NCBI GenBank assembly: GCA_900542165.1
Contig: UQMM01000005.1
Span: forward strand, 31,471-95,470
Direction: 5' to 3'
Length of the DNA: 64,000 nt
Source: an uncultured Collinsella sp.
GTDB taxonomy: Bacteria > Actinomycetota > Coriobacteriia > Coriobacteriales > Coriobacteriaceae
Every line of letters begins with the position of its first letter. Positions within the stretch are counted from its first letter, which is position 1. The notes beneath the pieces are model-generated. The model searched no databases. It was given only the letters and a program-made list of their open reading frames with translations, and was not told where the DNA came from. Below, in pieces: positions 31,184 through 39,333 of the stretch. Position numbers and translations under genes: made by a program.

Positions 31184-31840
31184 GGGCTCCCAGGGGCAGG
31201 GGGCTTCGATGTTGATGTGCTCGCCGGTTACGGGATGCGTGAAGGACACGCTGTGGGCGTGGAGCATCAGGCCACAGGGACGCGGCGTGCCGTACAGGTC
31301 GTCGCCCACCAGGGGATGACGCTCGCTCGCCAGATGCACACGGATTTGGTGCTTGCGGCCGGTGAGCAGCTCGACATCGATATACGAGCGCGTGGGCAGG
31401 CCACGACGGCTCTTAAGGCGCTTGAGCACCTTCACGCGCGTTTGAGACGGCTTGCCGCTGGCGCCGACGCGCATCTTGCGACTGTCGTGACGGTCGCGGG
31501 CGATGGGCTTGTCGATGAGCTTTTCGTTCCAGTCGATCTTGCCCTCGGCGAGCGCCAGGTAGTGCTTTTCGAAAGCGTGGTCGATAATCATCTGGTCAAA
31601 GGCGGGCTGCGTCTGCTTGTCGAGCGAGAACAGCACCACGCCGGTGGTGTCGCGGTCTAGGCGGTTGAGCGGCTGCATGTCGGTCGCGGCAAAGCCGTCG
31701 CCCATCGCCAGCAGCAGGTCGCTGGCGTAGTCGGTGAGCGTGCGCTCGCCGGTGCCGTCGCCGTGGACGATCATGCCGGCGGGCTTGTCGATGGCCATGA
31801 GCCAGGCGTCGCAGTAGAGGACTTGAGGTTCTTCGTTCAC
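31181..31840 (-). CDS. RluA-family pseudouridine synthase
   Basis: A 219-residue RNA pseudouridine synthase. The catalytic aspartate is in LNRLDRDTTGVVLF, and LLTGRKHQIRVHLA plus HPLVGDDLYG match the family. It lacks an N-terminal S4 domain and is shorter than RluC/RluD, so it is closer to the RluA or TruC size class. It lies 15 bp downstream of the U32 gene and is probably cotranscribed with it, pairing two RNA-modifying proteins. Confidence 0.9.
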   Translation of the reverse strand: MNEEPQVLYCDAWLMAIDKPAGMIVHGDGTGERTLTDYASDLLLAMGDGFAATDMQPLNRLDRDTTGVVLFSLDKQTQPAFDQMIIDHAFEKHYLALAEGKIDWNEKLIDKPIARDRHDSRKMRVGASGKPSQTRVKVLKRLKSRRGLPTRSYIDVELLTGRKHQIRVHLASERHPLVGDDLYGTPRPCGLMLHAHSVSFTHPVTGEHINIEAPCPWEP

Positions 31841-31855
31841 GTGTAAGCCTTTCGG

Positions 31856-34351
31856 TTAGCTAATTCCCACAAACATGCAGCCCGAGGTGGCGCCGCGCAG
31901 GCGGGCGGCAGGCTTGCGGCCGGCTTGAGCCGCCTCGACAGCGCGACGGAGGCGAGCGACGGCACGGCCAATCTCATCGGCCTCGAGCAAGGTTCCGTCG
32001 ACCATGAAACGGCGCACGCCGGCATCGAGCAGCTGCGGAACCTGCGGCGTGAGGTCGATGGGGTAGGCATCATACAGGCGCGAGCGGCCGTGGATGTCGG
32101 TACGCACGGGCATGACCTTGCCGTCGATATTCTTGAGCGACAGCTTGCGGGCGCGCAGGCGGCAGTTGGCGCAATCGTGGATACAACCGTTAGCAACCTG
32201 CAAAATGCAGTGTTCGCTCGTCATAACGCGCGGGCGGCCGAACACGGTGATGCCCAGGGCTGCGGGCGCGGAGGTGCCAAGCGAGATAATCTCGTCGAGC
32301 GTGATCTCGGGCGAGAGCCAAAAAGCACCGGCTCTGCGCTCGGCAAGTGCCTCCATGCAAGGCGTGTTGTGCACGGGCAGGCAAGAGCGAATCTCGGCCG
32401 TGGCGCCAACCTGGGCGGCCAGGGCAAGCTCGGAGATATTGCCGACGGCGACAGTCGCTCCAGCAAGAATCCATGGGTCGACGCGTACGTGGTCAACGGC
32501 GCGACAGACCTCGTCGAGTACGGGTACAATGCCCTGCTCAAACGCATCGGCGGGGGAGACACCGGCGGCCTCGAGCGCATCGGTGGTCATGTAGATGCGC
32601 GTTGCACCCTCGGCACGAGCGGTCTCGGCGGCGACGAGCGTGGTGACGGCGGCGCAGATCTGCGGCTCATCGCGGTAGTGCTCGGGCGCGGGGCGGGAAT
32701 CACTGGTGACAATCGCCGGCAGCTCGAGCGTACGGGCGCGCTCCGCGTACGGCGCCAGAATGGCCTCTTCCAGCGCCTTGCAAGCGGCGGCGCGCACCTT
32801 ATGTACGGCGGAGAAGCCCATGCCGCAGCCCTCGTCGAGGGCCACGTCAAAGCTCGCGGCCTCAAAGGGCGAGGAGCCCATGCGCCCGACGTGCTTCACC
32901 AGATCTGCCGCCTCGACGGCGCGAGTCTTGGCGGCCTCGACGGTAAAGCCGGTGGCGGTGGCGGTGAGCGCGGGGTCGTCGCAGCAGGTGAGCGTAACGG
33001 TAAACGGCTCGCCCAGACGCGCCACGACGGACACATCTACGGCGCGGCGACGCAGCACATCGCGCTTGAGCGCGGCGCCGGCAGCGTCAATGGCGCGCTG
33101 GCTTCGAATCACGCGCACGCGGCAGCCCTCGGGCATGCTGCGAGGCACGCGGCACTCGATGATGTCGCCCGCGGCGGCATCATCGGCGGCGATGGTGGTA
33201 AGGAACTGGTCGAACTCGTTATCGTGACGAAGTTCCAGCAGGTCGCCCTTGCCCACGGGCTCAAACAGCTCAATGCGGGCGATGGCAGCGCGGCGACGGC
33301 GGTCGTCGGGCTTGAGCCCGCGCACATCGCGGTTGGCCAGGCGGCTACCAAGCACCGTGCCCACGATCTGGCCGCGGTTGTTGGAGCGCTCGTAGCTCAT
33401 CATCTCGTCACCCGAGGTACCATCCTGATAGGCGTGCGTAAAGTCGCGGTTAAAGCAGCGCTTGAGCTGGCGCTGGCGGGCGGCCTCTTCATCCCTAGAG
33501 GTCGAAACATCGGCCAGCATGTCATCAATCTGATGACGATACACGTCGACGATGGAATACACGTAATCGGGGGCCTTCATGCGGCCCTCGAGCTTGAGCG
33601 ATGCGGCGCCGGCGTCATACAGGCGGCGAACGAGTTGCGAGGTATTGGTGTCGCGCGGGCATAGCGCGCGCTCGCGACCGGCGGGGGAGAGCGCGCGACC
33701 GTTCTCGTCAATCAGCTCGTAAGGCAGGCGACAGGGCTGGGCGCACATGCCGCGGTTGGCCGAGCGGCCCGCCATGGCAAAGCTCGACAGCAGGCACAGA
33801 CCCGAGTAGCAAAAGCAGATGGCGCCGTGGCTAAAGACCTCGAGGTCAACATCGGGCGCGGCATTGTGAATGGCGGCGATCTCGTCGATGGAGAGCTCGC
33901 GCGAGAGGGTCACGCGGTCGGCGCCCTGCTCACGGCACCAGATAGTCCCGCGGTCATCGTGGATGTTCGCCTGGGTCGAGATGTGTGTCTCGATACCGGG
34001 CATGGTGCGCTTGACCTCAAAGAACAGGCCCCAGTCCTGGATGATAAAGGCGTCGGCGCCCAGCGTGGAGCAGCGATGGATGAGCTGCAGCGCATCGCTC
34101 ATCTCGGACTGCTTGATGACGATGTTTACCGTGACATAAACGCGCGAGCCGGCCAGGTGTGCAGCGCGGCAGGCCTGCTCAAAGGCCTCGTCGGTAAAGT
34201 TCGTTGCCTTGCGGCGGGCGTTGAAGCTGCCCATGCCGCAGTAGATGGCATCGGCGCCAGCAGCGAGTGCGGCGGCAAAGGGCTCCGGGCCTCCGGCGGG
34301 GGCCAAGAGCTCGGGCCTGCGGTTGGTGGTTCGACTGGCGGTTGCGGTCAT
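31856..34351 (-). CDS. U32 peptidase-family protein with DUF3656
   Basis: An 831-residue protein. The N-terminal U32 domain begins ELLAPAGGPEPFAAALAAGADAIYCG and has the cysteine-containing CYSGLCLLSSFAMAGRSANRG region followed by MCAQPCRLPY. A middle DUF3656-like region and a second, U32-like C-terminal half (about 600-800, with CILQVANGCIHDCANC) follow. E. coli members of this family (RlhA, TrhP) hydroxylate rRNA or tRNA bases rather than cleaving proteins, so an RNA-hydroxylation role is more likely than peptidase activity. Operon partner of the pseudouridine synthase. Confidence 0.85.
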   Translation of the reverse strand: MTATASRTTNRRPELLAPAGGPEPFAAALAAGADAIYCGMGSFNARRKATNFTDEAFEQACRAAHLAGSRVYVTVNIVIKQSEMSDALQLIHRCSTLGADAFIIQDWGLFFEVKRTMPGIETHISTQANIHDDRGTIWCREQGADRVTLSRELSIDEIAAIHNAAPDVDLEVFSHGAICFCYSGLCLLSSFAMAGRSANRGMCAQPCRLPYELIDENGRALSPAGRERALCPRDTNTSQLVRRLYDAGAASLKLEGRMKAPDYVYSIVDVYRHQIDDMLADVSTSRDEEAARQRQLKRCFNRDFTHAYQDGTSGDEMMSYERSNNRGQIVGTVLGSRLANRDVRGLKPDDRRRRAAIARIELFEPVGKGDLLELRHDNEFDQFLTTIAADDAAAGDIIECRVPRSMPEGCRVRVIRSQRAIDAAGAALKRDVLRRRAVDVSVVARLGEPFTVTLTCCDDPALTATATGFTVEAAKTRAVEAADLVKHVGRMGSSPFEAASFDVALDEGCGMGFSAVHKVRAAACKALEEAILAPYAERARTLELPAIVTSDSRPAPEHYRDEPQICAAVTTLVAAETARAEGATRIYMTTDALEAAGVSPADAFEQGIVPVLDEVCRAVDHVRVDPWILAGATVAVGNISELALAAQVGATAEIRSCLPVHNTPCMEALAERRAGAFWLSPEITLDEIISLGTSAPAALGITVFGRPRVMTSEHCILQVANGCIHDCANCRLRARKLSLKNIDGKVMPVRTDIHGRSRLYDAYPIDLTPQVPQLLDAGVRRFMVDGTLLEADEIGRAVARLRRAVEAAQAGRKPAARLRGATSGCMFVGIS

Positions 34352-34460
34352 ATCCTGCCTTTCAAAATGCTCAGATACTCAAAAGTATAGTGGTGCCGTC
34401 GCGGCAGGCGATGCCCGCAGCCTAAGCAGGACAAAGTCTTCAGCAGCCTCTCGGGCAAAA

Positions 34461-34525
34461 ATGATCCCTTTTCCTCCGTCCCTAAGGGATCACGTGATCC
34501 GAAGGGGACGGAGGAAAAGGGATCA
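34461..34525. repeat. long hairpin element, family C copy 1
   Basis: Perfect 21-bp arms (34462-34482 and 34505-34525, beginning TGATCCCTTTTCC) enclose a 14-bp perfect palindrome GGATCACGTGATCC (34487-34500). A half copy is at 35194-35224. It lies between divergent genes, clear of the ridA promoter. Confidence 0.75.
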
Positions 34526-34580
34526 GTATTCGGGCACGTCGCCAGTCACGCCGTTCGTCGGCCCGTACGCGCCGTTGGGC

Positions 34581-34640
34581 GATAAAATATTATCGCAATC
34601 TGATAATTATCTTGCATCGGGCAAAATCATCCCCTACTAT
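34581..34640 (+). promoter_or_regulatory. ridA promoter with AT-rich dyads
   Basis: TTGCAT (34612-34617), a 17-bp spacer and TACTAT (34635-34640) form a promoter. Upstream are the dyads CGATAA-N4-TTATCG (34580-34595) and GATAATTATC (34602-34611), candidate operators. Confidence 0.5.
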
Positions 34641-34728
34641 CCCAATCAAGCGCGGTGTTCAGACCGAACTGTGCCTCCCGGTGCGAACGCCGCGCTCACG
34701 CTCTCTATTTGATTGTAAGGAGAAAAAC

Positions 34729-35106
34729 ATGAGCAAGACCGTCGTGTCTTCCGATAACGCACCCGCAGCCATCGGACCGTATTCCCCCGGCATCCAGACC
34801 GGCAACATGGTGTTCCTGTCCGGCCAGCTGGGCATCGACCCCGCAACTGGCAAGATGCCCGAGGGCGTCGAGGCCCAGGCCAAGCAGTCCCTCGCCAACG
34901 TCGAGGCCCTGCTGACCGCTGCCGGCGCCACCTTTGCCGATGTCGTCAAGACCACGGTCTACCTTGCCGACATTGCCGACTTCGCTGCCGTGAACGAGAT
35001 CTACGCCTCCAAGTTCGAGGCTCCGTTCCCCGCGCGCAGCGCTTTCCAGGTTGCCGCCCTTCCGGCCGGCGGTCTGGTCGAGATCGAGGTCGTCGCCGCT
35101 CTCTAA
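34729..35106 (+). CDS. ridA: RidA-family reactive intermediate deaminase
   Basis: A 125-residue YjgF/YER057c/UK114 protein. The conserved IGPYSPGIQTGNMVFLSGQL start and the active-site region PARSAFQVAALPAGGLVEIE are present, including the conserved arginine. RidA hydrolyses 2-aminoacrylate and related imines made by PLP enzymes. ATG 34729 follows AAGGAGA. It sits beside the purine-catabolic cluster, whose YgeX-type lyase (57487) makes exactly such an intermediate. Confidence 0.94.
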   Translation: MSKTVVSSDNAPAAIGPYSPGIQTGNMVFLSGQLGIDPATGKMPEGVEAQAKQSLANVEALLTAAGATFADVVKTTVYLADIADFAAVNEIYASKFEAPFPARSAFQVAALPAGGLVEIEVVAAL

Positions 35107-35140
35107 GGCGTTGGCCACAACTAAACATGACATGCAAAAA

Positions 35141-35174
35141 GACCCTGCAGCGCGTGCGAGCTGCAGGGTCTTTT
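35141..35174. terminator. terminator after ridA
   Basis: Perfect 10-bp stem GACCCTGCAG / CTGCAGGGTC followed by TTTT, with an A-run on the other side, between convergent genes. Confidence 0.85.
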
Positions 35175-35193
35175 GTCAAGCGATGCGACAAAA

Positions 35194-35224
35194 ATGATCC
35201 GTTTTCCTCCGTCCCCAAGGGATC
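35194..35224. repeat. family C element, half copy
   Basis: 31 nt matching the left arm of 34461-34525 with two mismatches, including CAAAAATGATCC just before and at its start. The right arm is missing, so it cannot form the full hairpin. It adjoins the 3' end of the regulator gene. Confidence 0.65.
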
Positions 35225-35230
35225 GGTGGG

Positions 35231-35887
35231 TTAGCCCTCCTTGCGAACTTTTTGCAGGTAGCGGTAGACGCTGGGCTCCGAGATGCCCAGCGCGGTGGCG
35301 GCGCAGGCCACGGCGCCCTTGAGCATGAACACCCCGTTGCCGTTGAGGTGGCGAATGACATCCACGCGGTCGCTCTGACCAAGCGACGCTACATCCAGCC
35401 CGCGCGCGCTCAGCAACTCGGCAATGCTGCGGTCGATGAGCTCCTGTGTGGACTCCGAAAGGCTTTCGACCTCGATAGGGGCGGGCTCCGTGCGCGTCGG
35501 CGCCGCGTCGAAGCACGCCATGAGCTGCTGCGCCATGGCGTTGATGGAGCGCACGGTCGAGAGGTCGGTGTTAACGCAGAGCATACCGACGATCTCGTCA
35601 TTCTCGCGGATAAAGTACGTCGCTGACTCCAACGTCTTGCCTCCGGCGCCGCGGCCCTCGTAGCCCGTAATAAACGGCAGGTCGCGATACTTGGCGTCGT
35701 GCATGATCTTGAGCGCCAGATCGGTGGCGGGGCCGCCGACCTTGCGGCCGCTCACGATGCCGTTGCGAATATCGACGATGGCGTGGTCGGGATCCGAGAA
35801 ATCGTGCAGCACGATTTCGCTGTTTTTGCCGAGTATCTGCTCCAGAAAATCGACCATCGGCAAAAAGCGGCGTACGGTCTCGTTCAC
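35231..35887 (-). CDS. YheO-type PAS/HTH transcriptional regulator 1
   Basis: A 218-residue regulator with an N-terminal YheO-like PAS domain (about 1-115; IVLHDFSDPDHAIVDIRNG and GRKVGGPATDLAL) and a C-terminal helix-turn-helix (about 175-215; LNGNGVFMLKGAVACAATAL, then SEPSVYRYL). GTG 35887 has AAAGGAG at correct spacing and gives the usual family start. It is divergent from the purine permease at 36240 and probably controls arm 1. The same family occurs at 56556-57209 before arm 2. Confidence 0.9.
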   Translation of the reverse strand: MNETVRRFLPMVDFLEQILGKNSEIVLHDFSDPDHAIVDIRNGIVSGRKVGGPATDLALKIMHDAKYRDLPFITGYEGRGAGGKTLESATYFIRENDEIVGMLCVNTDLSTVRSINAMAQQLMACFDAAPTRTEPAPIEVESLSESTQELIDRSIAELLSARGLDVASLGQSDRVDVIRHLNGNGVFMLKGAVACAATALGISEPSVYRYLQKVRKEG

Positions 35888-36120
35888 GGGCAACTCCTTT
35901 GGGTGAAATCGGAAATGTTCATAACAATTTTTTCTCATGGTAACACGCTGCCCATCATCTCGTATATCCGCAGGTACATTGCGTAATACAGATGAGCGGT
36001 AGATATTTGGCGGTAAACGGTTGACCAAAAGAAAAGTTAGATGTTATTTTGACCAGACACTTTCATGACCTGCGGAAATGCGTTATCTCAGCTGAAGAAT
36101 AGTCTGATAACAAAAAATTA

Positions 36121-36149
36121 TTATTGAGAATGAGAATCATCTTTAATAC
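36121..36149 (+). promoter_or_regulatory. permease promoter containing a Fur-like box
   Basis: TTATTG (36121-36126), a 17-bp spacer and TAATAC (36144-36149) form a promoter. The spacer region 36126-36144 matches the classical 19-bp Fur box at 14 positions (GAGAATGAGAATCATC core). The box lies where a repressor would block polymerase. Confidence 0.55.
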
Positions 36150-36239
36150 GATATGCAATGAAGGCACAACCTCAACCCCGCACTGCGTCACAATAGAGCG
36201 TTAGATGCGAAAACAACTACTTCGAGGATTGGTGGTCAA

Positions 36240-37634
36240 ATGACCCAGGAGACGGTTACGAACGGCACTGAAGCCCTGTTCACTCGCGAAGGCATGCCTC
36301 CCGTTAAGGAAATGATCCCGTGTGCCCTTCAGCACGTACTGGCATCGTTTGCCGGCATCATTACCCCGGCGGTCATCATGGCCGGCGTCTACGGCTTTAA
36401 TAGCCAGCAGAGCACCGACATCATTCAGGTTGCGCTCATTCTTTCGGCAATCGACACGGCCCTTCAGGCCTTCGCTCCCTTCCGTCGCATCGGCGGCGGC
36501 CTGCCCATCGTCATGGGCGTTTCGTTCGCGTTCCTGCCGGCCCTGCAGGCCATGGGTGCCTCGGGCTTTAGCTTTGGTGCGCTGCTGGGCGGCGAGATCG
36601 TCGGCGGCGCCGTCGCGGTCCTCTTTGGTCTGGCCTACAGCAAGATCAAGTGGCTGTTCCCGCCCGTCGTGACCGGTACGGTCATCTTCTCCATCGGCGT
36701 TTCGCTGTATCCCACGGCCGTCAAGTATATGGCCGGCGGTATGGGTACGCCGCTGTGGGGCACCCCGCAGGCCTGGTGCGTCGCTCTTATCACCTTCGCC
36801 GTGGTCTTTGCACTCGCCAACTTTGGCAAGGGCACGCTCAAGCTGGGATCCGTGTTCTTTGGCATGATCGTCGGCATGATTGTCTCCATCCCCTTTGGCA
36901 TGATTGACTTCTCCAGCGTCGCCACCGCTCAGGTCTTCGCCCTTCCCAAGCTCATGCCCTACGCGCTCGAGTTTGATCCCGAGGTCTGCATTACCCTCGC
37001 CGTCGTGTTCCCCATGGTTGCTATCCAGGTTATCGGTGACGTCTCCGCCGCCTGCCTGGGCTCCATCGACCGTATGCCCACCGAGCGCGAGCTCTCCGGC
37101 GCTATCGTGTCCCAGGGCCTCACTTCTATGGTCGGCGGCCTGCTGGGCGGTCTTCCCACCAGCGCCCTTGGCCAGAACGTGGGCATCATCTGCTCCAACA
37201 AGGTCGTCAACAAGTGGGTCTTTGTGATCATCGCGGCCGTCTTTGCCATCGCCGGTCTGTTCCCGCAGCTCTCTGCCGTTCTTTCCGCTATCCCGCAGCC
37301 CGTCATCGGCGGCGCGACCGTCGGCGTCTTTGGCACCATCACCATGAACGGCGTGCGCATGTTCACCCGCGAGGGCCTCACGCAGCGCACTACCACCATC
37401 GTCGGTACCTCCGTCGTCTTTGGCCTGGGTATCTGGATGGCCAGCGGTTGCCTTGCCGGCGAGGGTATGCCCGCCTGGGTGTCCACCGTCATCGGCTCCA
37501 ATGCCGTAACCCCCACCGCCATCATGGCCATTGTCCTTAACCTGATCCTTCCGCAGACGCCGGTCGTGGCTCAGCACATCGATGCTGCCAAGGACGCTGC
37601 CGTGGATCTGGTCTTGCCCGAGAGCAAGAAGTAA
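36240..37634 (+). CDS. NCS2-family purine (xanthine/uric acid) permease
   Basis: A 464-residue membrane protein with about 12-14 hydrophobic segments. The NCS2 signature is GQNVGIICSNK, in which the usual threonine is Asn. QVIGDVSAACLG occupies the conserved substrate-site helix region. Position at the head of ssnA-ygfK-xdhD suggests import of uric acid or xanthine. A long AT-rich leader (from 36150) precedes ATG 36240 and the Shine-Dalgarno is weak. The family is clear; the purine preferred is inferred from context. Confidence 0.9.
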   Translation: MTQETVTNGTEALFTREGMPPVKEMIPCALQHVLASFAGIITPAVIMAGVYGFNSQQSTDIIQVALILSAIDTALQAFAPFRRIGGGLPIVMGVSFAFLPALQAMGASGFSFGALLGGEIVGGAVAVLFGLAYSKIKWLFPPVVTGTVIFSIGVSLYPTAVKYMAGGMGTPLWGTPQAWCVALITFAVVFALANFGKGTLKLGSVFFGMIVGMIVSIPFGMIDFSSVATAQVFALPKLMPYALEFDPEVCITLAVVFPMVAIQVIGDVSAACLGSIDRMPTERELSGAIVSQGLTSMVGGLLGGLPTSALGQNVGIICSNKVVNKWVFVIIAAVFAIAGLFPQLSAVLSAIPQPVIGGATVGVFGTITMNGVRMFTREGLTQRTTTIVGTSVVFGLGIWMASGCLAGEGMPAWVSTVIGSNAVTPTAIMAIVLNLILPQTPVVAQHIDAAKDAAVDLVLPESKK

Positions 37635-37650
37635 CCAATTCGGTGCTATT

Positions 37651-37682
37651 CGTCGGCGGACGCATCGCCTCGTCCGCCGACG
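37651..37682. repeat. GC-rich hairpin after the permease gene
   Basis: A perfect 12-bp inverted repeat CGTCGGCGGACG with an 8-nt loop and no T-run. It may stabilise the 3' end or act as a rho-type pause. The rest of the 195-bp gap to ssnA holds no gene. Confidence 0.6.
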
Positions 37683-37829
37683 TCATGCGGCGCCAAGCCG
37701 CACTTCAAAGGGTTTGCCCCTTTGGTGAAGCGTTGACGGGAGAGGGCCCGTTTCCGGTGTAGGCCGGCGCTTCGCACTCCGCTATGTCAGAGGTGTCAAA
37801 CCCCGCCCCTGATGTTGAAGGGAGCATTT

Positions 37830-39185
37830 ATGCTTCTGGTCGCTAACGGTTCCGTCTTTACTCGCAACGCTCAGGCCCCGTTCATTCCAAACGGTGCGGT
37901 CGCCATTGACGGAGATACGATCGTCGAAGTAGGTCCCGAGTGCGAGCTCAAGGCCAAGTACCCGGATGCCGAGTACGTCGACGCCCAGGGCAACCTCATC
38001 ATGCCCGGACTCATCAACTGCCACACCCACATCTACTCGGGTCTGGCCCGCGGCCTTGCCATCAAGGGCTGCAACCCCACCAACTTCCTGGAGAATCTTG
38101 AGCAGCAGTGGTGGAAGATCGACGACAACCTGACGCTCGACGGCACCAAGGCCAGCGCCTACGCCACGATTCTTGACTCCATCCGCGATGGCGTCACCAC
38201 GATCTTCGATCACCATGCGAGCTTCTGCGAGATCCCGGGAAGCCTCTTCACCATTAAGGACGCAGCTCAGGAGCTGGGCATGCGTTCGTGCCTGTGCTAC
38301 GAGGTCTCCGATCGCCGCGGCCAGGAAAAATGCGACCAGGCCATTGCCGAGAACGCCGAGTTTGCCCAGTGGGCCGCCAAAGAGCGTCGCGATAACGACA
38401 ACCACATGATCGCCGCCATGTTTGGCGGACATGCCACCTTTACGCTTTCGGACGAGACCATGGACAAGATGGCCGAGGCCAACAACGGTCTGACCGGCTT
38501 CCACATCCACGTGTGCGAGGGCATGAACGACGTGTGGGATTCCCGCCTCAACCGCGGAGGCATCAGTCCCGTCGAGCGCCTGCTGCAGCACAACCTGCTG
38601 GGTCCTGACACCATGCTGGGCCACTGCATCCACGTGACGCCTGCCGAGATGGATATCGTCAAGGAGTCCGGCACCTGGCTCGTCAACAACCCCGAATCCA
38701 ATATGGGTAACGCCGTGGGCTGCGCCCCCGTGCTCGAGTTCTTCCGCCGCGGCATCCCCGTGTGCATGGGCACCGACGCCTACACCCACGATATGCTCGA
38801 GAGCCTTAAGGTCTTCCTGATCATTCAGCGCCACAACGCCGCCATGCCCAACGTGGGCTGGTGCGAGGCCATGACCATGCTGTTCGAAAACAACGCCAAG
38901 ATGGCGAGCAAGTACTTCGATCGCAAGCTCGGTGTGCTCGAGGCCGGCGCTGCCGCCGACGTCATCGTCATGGACTACAAGCCCTTTACGCCGCTGAGCG
39001 AGGAGAACATCGACGGCCACATGCTCTTTGGCATGATGGGCAAAAACTGCCGCACCACCATCATCAACGGCCGCGTCCTGTACAAGGATCGCGAGTTTGT
39101 CGGTATTGATGAGGAAAAGATCAACGCGTGGACCATGGCTGAGTCCAAGAAGCTCTGGAGCACGCTCAACGATCGCGCCTACTAA
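37830..39185 (+). CDS. ssnA: SsnA-type amidohydrolase
   Basis: A 451-residue metal-dependent hydrolase of the cytosine/guanine-deaminase-like group. Metal ligands are visible as NCHTHIYSG (near residue 65), FHIHVCEG, LGHCIHV and GTDAYTHD. ATG 37830 follows GAAGGGA; an earlier in-frame ATG lies before that site. E. coli ssnA sits in the same selenium/purine cluster. In anaerobic purine breakdown it is expected to act on a purine or a ring-opened derivative; the exact substrate is not evident from sequence. Confidence 0.9.
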   Translation: MLLVANGSVFTRNAQAPFIPNGAVAIDGDTIVEVGPECELKAKYPDAEYVDAQGNLIMPGLINCHTHIYSGLARGLAIKGCNPTNFLENLEQQWWKIDDNLTLDGTKASAYATILDSIRDGVTTIFDHHASFCEIPGSLFTIKDAAQELGMRSCLCYEVSDRRGQEKCDQAIAENAEFAQWAAKERRDNDNHMIAAMFGGHATFTLSDETMDKMAEANNGLTGFHIHVCEGMNDVWDSRLNRGGISPVERLLQHNLLGPDTMLGHCIHVTPAEMDIVKESGTWLVNNPESNMGNAVGCAPVLEFFRRGIPVCMGTDAYTHDMLESLKVFLIIQRHNAAMPNVGWCEAMTMLFENNAKMASKYFDRKLGVLEAGAAADVIVMDYKPFTPLSEENIDGHMLFGMMGKNCRTTIINGRVLYKDREFVGIDEEKINAWTMAESKKLWSTLNDRAY

Positions 39186-39199
39186 TTACAAGTAGATTC

Positions 39200-39235
39200 A
39201 CGCGCGTCGGGTGTTTCGCCGCATCCGACGCGCGT
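39200..39235. repeat. GC-rich hairpin between ssnA and ygfK
   Basis: A perfect 11-bp inverted repeat ACGCGCGTCGG with a 14-nt loop. It is similar in style to the hairpin at 37651 but different in sequence, and may set relative mRNA levels. Confidence 0.55.
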
Positions 39236-39333
39236 ATAGGCGGCCTCCGCGGGGTCGCCGGCGCTGTGCTAGCGCTACACCGTATTTGCGCCCGCCGCGC
39301 GGTCTCGCCGGGCGTTACAGAGAGGAGCTCATT

